NCBI GenBank assembly: GCA_900770225.1
Contig: CAAGJU010000080.1
Location: forward strand, 1 to 64,000
DNA: 64,000 bases
Source of the DNA: Lachnospiraceae bacterium
GTDB taxonomy: Bacteria > Bacillota > Clostridia > Lachnospirales > Lachnospiraceae
Reading direction: 5' to 3'
Shown here: positions 1-7,561 of the stretch, piece after piece
Numbering within the stretch: the stretch's first letter is position 1
Layout: the number at the start of each line of letters is the position of its first letter
Notes under the pieces: generated by a model
The model's input: the letters and a program-made list of their open reading frames with translations, nothing else
Database searches by the model: none
Told to the model about the DNA's origin: nothing
Made by a program: the position numbers and the translations under genes

Positions 1-147
1 CGAAGCGTGTGTAAGAGACTGTATGCGGTTTCGAAGGCAACAAGTATGAGCACGGAGTGACGCGTAAGCGGCACGAAAGTGCGAATACTTGTAGGATTGC
101 GGGAGTGCGAAGCACGGAGCAATCCGTAGCTTATACAATATGTGGCA
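1..147. repeat. Dispersed structured element, family 1, copy A (cut by window edge)
   Basis: The first 147 bases match other places in the window. The stretch around 1-50 resembles 41165-41210, and the right end GCTTATACAATATGTGGCAT resembles the right end and flank of the complete copy at 10040-10221. It holds short stems of variable sequence closed by 'cgaag'-type loops, for example GGATTGC...GCAATCC around 98-125. The left end lies outside the window. The following bases up to 314 are a leader for the next gene in which I recognise no riboswitch. Confidence 0.6.
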
Positions 148-314
148 TCAATTATTCATGGTGCTTAAAGAGACCACACGCATCTGATTATATAAATAAA
201 TGCCAAACTGGTAATTGTAATATGTTCAGTTCGTTTTAAGATAAGGGACATATTCCGGAAGGAAAAGCAAAGCGAAGCATATCCGGAAAATACGATGAAG
301 GGTGGAAAGACATC

Positions 315-923
315 ATGCAGAACACAGAAAATGTAAGACACACGGAAGAAAGACAGCACACCGACAGACGCACCAGCGCGGAGACGACGAGAGAGATCGT
401 CATCATGGCCATGTTTACAGCGCTTACCTATGTTTTTACATGGCTGATCAACATCCGGCTTCCGCTCCCGGGAACCGGCGGACTGATCCATCTGGGCAAT
501 GTACCGCTGTTTATTGCAGCCATGCTCTTTGGTAAGAAGACAGGCGCTGTGTCAGGCGCTTTCGGCATGGGACTGTTTGATCTGACGAGCGGCTGGGCGC
601 TGTGGTCGCCGTTCACTTTTGTCATTGTGGGCCTGATGGGCTTTGAGGTCGGTCTGTTCGCAGAAAAGAGACCGATCCGCAACCAGTTCCTGAACGATCT
701 GGTGTCACTGCTCATCGCACTTGGCATCAAGGTCGGCGGGTATTATATAGCAGAGGGTATCATCACCGGCAACTGGCTGGCGCCGGTCGGATCCATCCCC
801 GGCAACGTTGTGCAGGTCGGTGTGGCTTCCATCGTTGTGCTTGCTCTTGCTCCGTTCCTTCGCCGCGCGGTTCGCAGATCTCCGCTTTCCGCTGAGATGG
901 CGCATGCAGCTGTGAAGGAATAA
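315..923 (+). CDS. ECF transporter S component, substrate unassigned
   Basis: Probable substrate-binding membrane subunit of an energy-coupling-factor vitamin transporter. It works with a shared EcfT permease and EcfA ATPases, which are not encoded nearby. After a hydrophilic N-terminus of about 30 residues there are about five to six hydrophobic segments. Residues such as FTALTYVFTW and the LIHLGNVPLFIAAMLFG stretch followed by a GAFGMGLFDL loop are typical of the S-component fold. At 202 residues its length is normal for the family. The start has GGTGGA a few bases upstream. It resembles the hydroxymethylpyrimidine/pyridoxine class, but the ligand cannot be read from sequence. The thiamine operon is 25 kb away, so no link is claimed. 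Confidence 0.8.
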   Translation: MQNTENVRHTEERQHTDRRTSAETTREIVIMAMFTALTYVFTWLINIRLPLPGTGGLIHLGNVPLFIAAMLFGKKTGAVSGAFGMGLFDLTSGWALWSPFTFVIVGLMGFEVGLFAEKRPIRNQFLNDLVSLLIALGIKVGGYYIAEGIITGNWLAPVGSIPGNVVQVGVASIVVLALAPFLRRAVRRSPLSAEMAHAAVKE

Positions 924-958
924 GGAGTTAGTCTGGCTGTACGCACACAGTTCTGTGC

Positions 959-1170
959 AGACGCCACAGCTTCCACAGTGACCGTCTCACTGTACGTTTT
1001 TCTGTTCATTCGCGCGCGCTTATTTGCGGCCCTCTGCCAAAACGCGCAGAAATGCTTTTTCCAAAAGCATTTCTGCTTGAACGGTTGGCACCCGGGCCGC
1101 AGCTAGCGCGCTCACTCACAACGAAAAACGCACAATGTTCGCCGGTCATCTGCGGAAGCTGTTGACGCTA
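959..1170. repeat. Long imperfect palindrome (~210 bp)
   Basis: Two arms of roughly 75-100 bases are reverse complements with mismatches. On the left are CCACAGCTTCC, TGTACGTTTTTC and GCGCGC...GCGGCCC; on the right are GGGCCGC...GCGCGC, GAAAAACGCACA and GGAAGCTGTTGACG. A tight inner hairpin (AGAAATGCTTTT/AAAAGCATTTCT) sits at 1047-1075. It fills most of the 465-base gap between the ECF gene and the FKBP gene. It may be a miniature palindromic element or a very strong RNA hairpin. No second copy was found in this window. Confidence 0.75.
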
Positions 1171-1388
1171 TGACAGAGAATATTTCAAAAGATGCAAATC
1201 AGTTTTCGAGTATTGCCTGTGCAGATAAGGAACTGTGGATTCCTCTCTGTGCAGGCATTTTATGTGAGTATATTCGGGCTGAAAAACAGGTGCGAATATG
1301 ATAAAATCAGCTATATGATGACAGAGACGGAAGCATTTGCGGGTCTGTCGTCAGGAATAAAATACGGACTGGAAAGGATTCAGATATT

Positions 1389-1946
1389 ATGAAAAAGGAA
1401 AATCGCAAAGCTGCACAGGAACGCCGGGCTAAGGAGAGAGAGGCAGAGGAACGGAAGAAAAAATTAACCCATATCCTTGTGCCCGTCATTGTGATCGCTG
1501 CACTGGCGGTCCTTGTGATCGGCATTGTTCTGACGGCTTCCCATTCGGAGGATGATAATGTAAAAACATCGGATTCTGCGTATGACTCTACGGGATCTGT
1601 AACAGCGGCGTCGGAGGCAGGGGCAAACGCATCTGCGGCTTCCACGACTTCGGTGTCCACGGAGAGCGTGGTCGCAGACAGTACACAGACCGCAAAGCTG
1701 GGCGATACGGTTGTTATTGACTATGTGGGCAAGATCGACGGCGTGGCTTTTGACGGCGGAACGGCGGAAAATCAGACGCTGACGCTCGGCTCGGGCGCTT
1801 ATATCGACGGTTTTGAGGATCAGATCGTCGGACATCATCCGGGTGAGACATTCGATATCAATGTGACGTTCCCGGATGATTACGGCGCAACGGATCTGGC
1901 AGGAAAAGACGCTGTATTTACCATTACACTTGACTCCATTCAATAA
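1389..1946 (+). CDS. Membrane-anchored FKBP-type peptidyl-prolyl isomerase
   Basis: Predicted extracytoplasmic prolyl isomerase of 185 residues. A very basic N-terminus (about residues 1-28) leads into one transmembrane helix (about 28-50). A Ser/Ala/Thr-rich linker follows (about 55-95), then a compact FKBP domain (about 97-185) with the family signature: [13 protein letters not shown], the FDGG turn, [15 protein letters not shown] and the closing FPDDYGA...A.FTITLDSI strand. The domain resembles the core of trigger-factor or SlyD-like FKBPs. No operon partner is evident: the upstream gap holds the palindrome and the downstream gap a tandem repeat. The substrate is unknown. Confidence 0.88.
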   Translation: MKKENRKAAQERRAKEREAEERKKKLTHILVPVIVIAALAVLVIGIVLTASHSEDDNVKTSDSAYDSTGSVTAASEAGANASAASTTSVSTESVVADSTQTAKLGDTVVIDYVGKIDGVAFDGGTAENQTLTLGSGAYIDGFEDQIVGHHPGETFDINVTFPDDYGATDLAGKDAVFTITLDSIQ

Positions 1947-2102
1947 TATGCGTGGCACAGCCTGATTTAGAGAACCAGTTGATGTGCGTAGCACAGCCTG
2001 ATTTAGGAAAACGATTGATGTGTATGGCACAGCCTGATTCTGAGACGCAGTTGATGCGCGTGGCACAGCATGATTTCGAGACTTCGCTGATACGTGTGGC
2101 AT
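1947..2102. repeat. 36-bp tandem repeat, about 4.3 copies
   Basis: Units begin at 1950, 1986, 2022, 2058 and 2094 with the core GTGGCACAGCCTGATTT. The period is exactly 36 bases with diverged copies. It fills the spacer between the FKBP stop and the next gene's ribosome-binding site. An open frame on the minus strand here only reflects the 36 = 12 x 3 period. Confidence 0.9.
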
Positions 2103-2123
2103 AAGAGAAAAGAGGGAGTAACC

Positions 2124-3188
2124 ATGTCCTGGAAACCTACCCGATGGGTTCAGCATCAGAAGGACCGCATCCGTCTGGATAAGAAGAGCTTTATTACCTA
2201 TTCCGTTCTGAGGATACTCGTTATTCTGACCGGTATCCGGTGCTTTTTCCAGGGACGGTATGAGGATGTGGCGCTGTGTATCCTTTCCCTCTTCCTGTTT
2301 CTGCTTCCGTCTTTTTTCTCAGAGAAGCTGAAAATTGAAATACCGACACTGTTCGAGAGTCTGATCTACCTGTTTATTTTTGCTGCAGAGATCCTGGGCG
2401 AGGTGAATCACTACTATACGGCGATTCCCGGATGGGATACGATGCTCCACACGATCAATGGCTTCCTGTGCGCGGCCATCGGATTTTCTCTGGTCGACAT
2501 TCTGAACAGGAAGAGCAAAAATCTGAGCCTCTCACCGCTCTATCTGGCGCTGGTGGCGTTCTGTTTTTCCATGACGATCGGTGTGCTGTGGGAGTTCATT
2601 GAATTTTTCTGCGATCAGACGTTTTATCTCGACATGCAGAAGGATTTTATCGTGAAGACGATCGCATCCGTCACGCTGGATCCGACGAACCAGCAGATTC
2701 CCGTGAAGATATCGAATATCACGAAGACCGTCATCTACTCGGCAGACGGCACGACGACCACGATCAATGGCGGTTACCTTGATATCGGTATTATCGATAC
2801 CATGAAGGATCTCTTCGTCAATTTCATCGGTGCAATCGTATTCTCCGTCATCGGCTATCTGTATGTGAAGAAACGTGACAGCAAGTCCATCGCGAAGAGT
2901 CTTTTGCTGACGACGCTCACGGATGAGGAACTGGCGGAACAGGAGAAGCAGATCGAGCAGAATAAGCTGGACCAGATCAATGAAGCCGCGCGGCGCGAGG
3001 CTGCAGTGAGGGCGGAGATTGATCGCCGCCAGAAAAATCTGGTTGACGGCGCGGAACGCGTGAAAAAAGAATGGAAAGATGACCTCGAAGAGGACTTCGG
3101 TTATCCCGAGAGGAAAGCTGATCGCATAAAAAGCGGCCAGGAGAAGGAAAAACCGGAAAAAAGCAGCACTGACGGAAACCAGAAATAG
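2124..3188 (+). CDS. YjdF/DUF2238-like integral membrane protein with charged C-terminal tail
   Basis: Membrane protein of unknown function, 354 residues from the ATG at 2124, which follows GAGGGAG. Residues to about 265 hold several hydrophobic helices and conserved-looking motifs of the YjdF family (WDTMLHTINGFL, GVLWEFIEFFCD, DTMKDLFVNFIGA). Family knowledge does not give a biochemical role. A polar insert (about 175-220) lies between the WEF helix and the last helix. After about residue 275 the chain becomes a long, highly charged, probably coiled-coil cytoplasmic tail rich in E, K, R and Q, which is unusual for the core family. The flanking spacers are tandem repeats, so it is probably expressed alone. 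Confidence 0.7.
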   Translation: MSWKPTRWVQHQKDRIRLDKKSFITYSVLRILVILTGIRCFFQGRYEDVALCILSLFLFLLPSFFSEKLKIEIPTLFESLIYLFIFAAEILGEVNHYYTAIPGWDTMLHTINGFLCAAIGFSLVDILNRKSKNLSLSPLYLALVAFCFSMTIGVLWEFIEFFCDQTFYLDMQKDFIVKTIASVTLDPTNQQIPVKISNITKTVIYSADGTTTTINGGYLDIGIIDTMKDLFVNFIGAIVFSVIGYLYVKKRDSKSIAKSLLLTTLTDEELAEQEKQIEQNKLDQINEAARREAAVRAEIDRRQKNLVDGAERVKKEWKDDLEEDFGYPERKADRIKSGQEKEKPEKSSTDGNQK

Positions 3189-3196
3189 AAAGACTT

Positions 3197-3390
3197 CTGT
3201 GAAGCGCAGGAATTCTGCCGGCGTCTGCAGCATTAGAAAATATCTGTGAAGTTCAGGAATTCAGCAGGTAACTGCACAGAGAAATACCTGTGAAGTTCAG
3301 GAATTCAGCAGGTAACTGCACAGAGAAATACCGGTGAAGTTCAGGAATTCAGCAGGTATCTGCACAGAGAACTACCTGTGCAAAACAGAA
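3197..3390. repeat. 44-bp tandem repeat, about 3.5 copies plus a degenerate first unit
   Basis: Units start at 3244, 3288, 3332 and 3376 with the core TGAAGTTCAGGAATTCAGCA, at an exact 44-base period. A degenerate unit starts at 3197. It occupies the spacer before mntP. No manganese (yybP-ykoY) riboswitch is visible there. Confidence 0.9.
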
Positions 3391-3435
3391 ATACAGTCAT
3401 GATCTGCAGTAGTTATCAGGAGGGAAGTACGGCAG

Positions 3436-4023
3436 ATGAATATCAGATTTGTTCTGAACAGCCTGGCACTCGGCGTCGGGCTGGCGATGGATGCGTTCTG
3501 TGTGTCCATGGCCAACGGCCTGAATGAGCCGGATATGTCGGGCAGGAAGCGATGTGCTATTGCAGGCACATACGGTGCGTTTCAGTTCCTCATGCCGATG
3601 ATCGGCTGGCTCTGCGTCCACACGATCCTTACGTATTTTCAGGCGTTCCAGAAGTTCATTCCCTGGATCGCCCTTTTTCTGCTCTTATACATCGGCGGAA
3701 AAATGCTGCTGGAGGGCATTCGCAACAGAAAAGCTGAGGAGAAGAAGGCGCATGTGCTGAGAACATCTGAGCTGATGGTGCAGGGCATTGCGACCTCAAT
3801 CGACGCGCTTTCTGTCGGATTTACCATTGCAGGCTATGAAACGTCGGCGGCAATTGTCGCGTGTATTCTGATCAATCTGGTGACGTTTGTCCTTTCGTAC
3901 GCGGGACTGATCATCGGGCGAACTTTCGGAACGAAGCTTGAGGGCCGGGCCAACATCGTCGGTGGTGTTATTCTGATTGCCATCGGCGTGGAGATCTTCG
4001 TGCAGGGTGTGTTCGGCGGCTGA
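3436..4023 (+). CDS. mntP: Manganese efflux pump MntP
   Basis: Exports Mn2+ across the cytoplasmic membrane. The protein has 195 residues, close to the family's usual 180-190, and six hydrophobic helices. The two DUF204 half-repeats are recognisable: GVGLAMDAFCVSMANG near the N-terminus and the matching GIATSIDALSVGF around residues 118-130. Each keeps the Asp-Ala pair that belongs to the ion path in characterised MntP. A charged loop (IRNRKAEEKKAH) separates the halves. SD AGGAGGGAAG lies just upstream. It stands alone, and nothing in its leader resembles the known manganese-sensing riboswitch. Confidence 0.93.
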   Translation: MNIRFVLNSLALGVGLAMDAFCVSMANGLNEPDMSGRKRCAIAGTYGAFQFLMPMIGWLCVHTILTYFQAFQKFIPWIALFLLLYIGGKMLLEGIRNRKAEEKKAHVLRTSELMVQGIATSIDALSVGFTIAGYETSAAIVACILINLVTFVLSYAGLIIGRTFGTKLEGRANIVGGVILIAIGVEIFVQGVFGG

Positions 4024-4237
4024 AGCATATGTATTCAGGCAGATCATGACACGCCAGAGGTGTGTGTATTCCGGCAGATAAGGCAGGTTGGAAGTTGTGC
4101 AGCTATATAAGCTCCGTGCAGGGGGCTTATAACGCCGGCTGATGCAGAATCAGGAGAAAACGGATTAAGGAGAAAGGCGGAAATCATACGGGGAACCGAC
4201 GGCGGGAAGCCGGAGCGGCGAAAACGTAACGTGCAGT

Positions 4238-5617
4238 ATGCGAAGAGTTGATTTTGAAAATGGCAGGATGCTTCAGAATATCGCGGCGACGACGCTCCCG
4301 ATGCTTGTCGCGCAGGTTCTGAACCTTCTTTACAGTATTGTGGATCGGATCTACATCGCCCGGATCCCGGTGATCGGAACAGCGGCACTCGGGGCCGTTG
4401 GCCTATGTTTTCCGATTATTATCATTATTACGGGTTTCACCAACATGTTCGGCAGTGGCGGACAGCCGCTTTTTTCCATGGCGATCGGGAGAAAAGACAG
4501 GAAGGAAGCGGAGAAGCTGCAGAACACAGCGCTGTGGCTGATTCTTCTGACAGCCTGTGCGATTATTGTGCTCGGAGAAATGTTCGCACGCCCGGTGCTC
4601 CGCGTGTTCGGCGCCTCTGATAATGCGCTGACCTACGCAATGCCGTATCTCCGGATCTATCTGCTGGGAACGGTCTTTTCCATGGTCGGTACCGGCATGA
4701 ATCCCTTCATCAATGCGCAGGGATTTACGACAACGGGTATGACGACCGTCATCCTGGGCGCCATGGCCAATCTCCTGCTGGACCCGCTGTTTATTTTTGT
4801 CTTCGGGATGGGCGTGGAAGGTGCCGCCATTGCGACGGTGATCTCGCAGTTTCTGTCAGCGGTTTATGTGATCCGTTTCCTGACGGGAAAGACACCGGAA
4901 TTCAGGCTCCGGCTGATGCCGCTCCGTGAGCTGCGCGCGTGCGGCCGGGAGGCGCGGAATATCTCCGGTCTCGGCACGGCGGCACTCGTGATGCAGCTGA
5001 CGAACAGCCTGGTGCTGATCTGTGCAAACGGCATGCTGTCACAGCTCGGCGGCGATCTCTACGTGTCGATCATGACCATCGTCAACTCGGCGCGGCAGGT
5101 ATTTGAGACGCCACTGCTTGCAATCGTGGAGGGCACCAGTCCGATCCTGAGCTACAACTATGGCGCAAAGCGGCCGCAGAAGGTGAGAAAAGGCATCCGG
5201 TATATGTTTGTCATGTGTATCGTGTATGCACTTCTGGTGTGGGCTGTCATGATGGCGGCGCCACAGCTGATCGTCCGGATCTTCAGCTCGGATGAGACGA
5301 TACTGGAAGACGCCATGCCGGCGATACGGATCTACTTCTCGACATTCTTCTTCATGGTGTTCCAGTACACGGGGCAGACCGTATTTAAATCGCTGGGAAA
5401 GAAAAAGCAGGCGATCTTCTTCTCGCTTTTCCGCAAGGCCATGATCGTGGCGCCGCTGACATATATTTTTCCGCTGGTGTTTGGCATGGGAACGGATGGC
5501 GTGTTCCTTGCGGAGCCGGTGTCCAATGTCATCGGCGGACTGGCGAGCTTCATCACGATGCTGCTGACCGTCGGCGTGGAGCTGAGGCAGATGCAGAGCA
5601 GGCAGAAGCAGGGATGA
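4238..5617 (+). CDS. MATE family efflux transporter
   Basis: Multidrug and toxic compound extrusion exporter, 459 residues with about twelve predicted helices in two half-repeats, using an ion gradient. The N-terminal half contains PMLVAQVLNLLYSIVDRIYIA, the usual MATE opening, and FGSGGQPLFSMAIGRKD. The second half has the equivalent ISPILSYNYGAKRPQKVRKG-like loop (around residues 305-325). The start is uncertain: the ATG at 4238 has only a weak Shine-Dalgarno, and an in-frame ATG at 4271 is preceded by GGCAGG. The substrate cannot be inferred. The preceding 214-base gap shows nothing recognisable. Confidence 0.9.
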   Translation: MRRVDFENGRMLQNIAATTLPMLVAQVLNLLYSIVDRIYIARIPVIGTAALGAVGLCFPIIIIITGFTNMFGSGGQPLFSMAIGRKDRKEAEKLQNTALWLILLTACAIIVLGEMFARPVLRVFGASDNALTYAMPYLRIYLLGTVFSMVGTGMNPFINAQGFTTTGMTTVILGAMANLLLDPLFIFVFGMGVEGAAIATVISQFLSAVYVIRFLTGKTPEFRLRLMPLRELRACGREARNISGLGTAALVMQLTNSLVLICANGMLSQLGGDLYVSIMTIVNSARQVFETPLLAIVEGTSPILSYNYGAKRPQKVRKGIRYMFVMCIVYALLVWAVMMAAPQLIVRIFSSDETILEDAMPAIRIYFSTFFFMVFQYTGQTVFKSLGKKKQAIFFSLFRKAMIVAPLTYIFPLVFGMGTDGVFLAEPVSNVIGGLASFITMLLTVGVELRQMQSRQKQG

Positions 5618-5793
5618 AGACAGTTATGGAATGGAAATTATGGCATGTCTGGAAACCAGGGGATCCCGAAGCTGTCATGTAAAAGGGCGGAAGACAGAAA
5701 AACAGTGAAAAGCTGAAGACAGGAAAAGAATGTTAACGGTGACAGACAGCAAAAGAGCAGGATATACATACAGTCAATTGAAACGGAGGACAG

Positions 5794-7452
5794 ATGATGG
5801 ATTATTTTAAAGTTTTTCACAGGCTGCAGAATGGAAATGACGTGCGCGGCGCGGCCATTGCGACGGATAAGGAGCAGCAGACGCTGACGCCGGACATCGC
5901 CGCCTATATCGCGCGCGCCTATGCTGCGTGGCTGGCAAAGCGGACGGGAAAAGCAGAGGGAGATCTCCGCATCGGCGTCGGACATGACAGTCGTGTGACG
6001 GCGGAGCCGCTTTCGGAAGCAGTTCTGAAGGGGCTCTCTGTGGCGGAGAGTTACAACTGCCACCTCATCTCGACACCGGCGATGTTCCAGTCGACGGTTC
6101 TGCCGGGCAGTGATTTCGACGGTGCGGTGATGATCACGGCGAGCCATCTGCCGTTTAACCGCAACGGCCTGAAGTTCTTCACGAAGGACGGCGGACTGGA
6201 ACACAGCGAACTGACAGAGGTGCTTGATCTCGCTACGGCACTGGCAGAAAAATATGCCGGCGGCGGTGCAGCAGAAGCAGCAGATAACACCGCCGGTGGT
6301 GCAGCAGAAGCAGCAGATAATACCGCCGGTGGTGCAGCAGAAGCACCAGATCATACCGCAGGCGGGACGCCGGCGGCAGAAGTGAAGGACGTTTCAGCGG
6401 CCGGACTGCCGGAGGGCGAGGGCAGCACCGTTGATTTTGACATGGTGGGACTCTACTGTGATCACATGAAGCAGATCATCGTCGATGAAGTACAGGCAGA
6501 GGACAGAGAACACCCGCTTGCCGGACTTCATATCGTCGAAGATGCCGGAAACGGAGCCGCAGGATTTTTTGCAACGGATATCCTGCAGCCGCTCGGCGCT
6601 GACATCAGAGGTTCTGTCTATCTGGATCCTGACGGGACGTTCCCGAACCACATCCCGAATCCGGAGAATCATGACGCCATGAATGCGGCGCGGAAGGCCG
6701 TGACGGACAGCCGGGCTGATCTCGGCGTGATCTTCGACTGCGACGGAGACCGCGGGGCCGTTGTTTTTGCAGACGGGACAGAGGTGAACCGGAATGTGCT
6801 GATCGCCCTGCTGGCGGCAATCCTGGCGCCGAAGCATCCGGGCTCTGTGATCGTAACGGATTCGGTGACATCGGACGAGCTTCATGATTTCCTGGAAAAA
6901 GACCTCGGCCTGAAGCATTTCCGCTATCGCCGCGGTTATAAAAATGTAATCGACAAGGGTATTGAACTCAACAAAGCCGGTGAGGACTGTGAGCTCGCGA
7001 TCGAGACCAGCGGCCACGGTGCGTTTAAGGAGAATTACTTCTCGGATGACGGTGCCTACATCGCCGTAAAGATCATCTGCACGATGGCGCGGCTGCAGAA
7101 GGAAGGAAAAACCATCGAATCGCTGATCCGGAATCTGAAGCAGCCGGCGGAGTCCGTTGAGGTGCGTTATACGATCTCCGGCGAGGATTTCGCCGATTAC
7201 GGGACAAAGGTGCTGGAGGACTTCCAGGCATTCGCGGAACAGGATCCGAGGTTCCATATCGTGGAGCCAAACTACGAGGGCATCCGTATCTCCTTTGACG
7301 ATGAGAAAGTAAAGGGCTGGATGCTTCTGCGGAAGTCCCTGCATGACCCGGTGCTGCCGATGAATATCGAGGCCGAGAAGGCCGGCGGAACGGATATCAT
7401 CAGGAAGAGACTTGAGCCGTTCTTCGCGAGATACAACAGGCTCTCCGTCTGA
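5794..7452 (+). CDS. Phosphohexomutase (phosphomannomutase/phosphoglucomutase family)
   Basis: Interconverts hexose 1- and 6-phosphates for sugar-nucleotide supply. The 552-residue protein carries all alpha-D-phosphohexomutase landmarks: the phosphoserine loop TASHLPFNRNG with Ser117, the metal loop DCDGDR starting at Asp315, the sugar-specificity loop ETSGHGAF in domain 3, and a C-terminal phosphate-binding domain. It is longer than the usual ~450-500 residues. The extra length is an in-frame array of three 11-residue units (roughly residues 157-189) followed by more linker, inserted between domains 1 and 2 away from the active-site loops. SD ACGGAGGAC precedes the ATG. Substrate preference (Man or Glc) is unresolved. 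Confidence 0.88.
   Translation: MMDYFKVFHRLQNGNDVRGAAIATDKEQQTLTPDIAAYIARAYAAWLAKRTGKAEGDLRIGVGHDSRVTAEPLSEAVLKGLSVAESYNCHLISTPAMFQSTVLPGSDFDGAVMITASHLPFNRNGLKFFTKDGGLEHSELTEVLDLATALAEKYAGGGAAEAADNTAGGAAEAADNTAGGAAEAPDHTAGGTPAAEVKDVSAAGLPEGEGSTVDFDMVGLYCDHMKQIIVDEVQAEDREHPLAGLHIVEDAGNGAAGFFATDILQPLGADIRGSVYLDPDGTFPNHIPNPENHDAMNAARKAVTDSRADLGVIFDCDGDRGAVVFADGTEVNRNVLIALLAAILAPKHPGSVIVTDSVTSDELHDFLEKDLGLKHFRYRRGYKNVIDKGIELNKAGEDCELAIETSGHGAFKENYFSDDGAYIAVKIICTMARLQKEGKTIESLIRNLKQPAESVEVRYTISGEDFADYGTKVLEDFQAFAEQDPRFHIVEPNYEGIRISFDDEKVKGWMLLRKSLHDPVLPMNIEAEKAGGTDIIRKRLEPFFARYNRLSV
6262..6360. repeat. In-frame 33-bp tandem repeat inside the phosphohexomutase gene
   Basis: Three units of 33 bases, core GGTGGTGCAGCAGAAGCAGC, each encode an 11-residue Gly/Ala-rich segment ending DNTA or DHTA. 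The first two units are almost identical, which suggests recent duplication. The frame is kept because the period is a multiple of three. Confidence 0.92.
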
Positions 7453-7561
7453 ATCCGGGCGTAGGCTGCTGGCATGGCTTCAGACTGTACTGTGGCAGCA
7501 TTTATGGCGTGTATTTACATTGTGTCGCAGTGAGTTTTGCGGCAGATGAGGAGGGGTGAAC

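Noticed and set aside
1464..2156. Long minus-strand reading frame with 12-residue repeats
   Set aside because: It is the complement of the FKBP gene plus the 36-bp tandem array; the period is divisible by three, so the frame stays open by chance. It has no start site or family resemblance.
3189..3435. Manganese riboswitch upstream of mntP
   Set aside because: The entire spacer is a 44-bp tandem array without the yybP-ykoY aptamer core.
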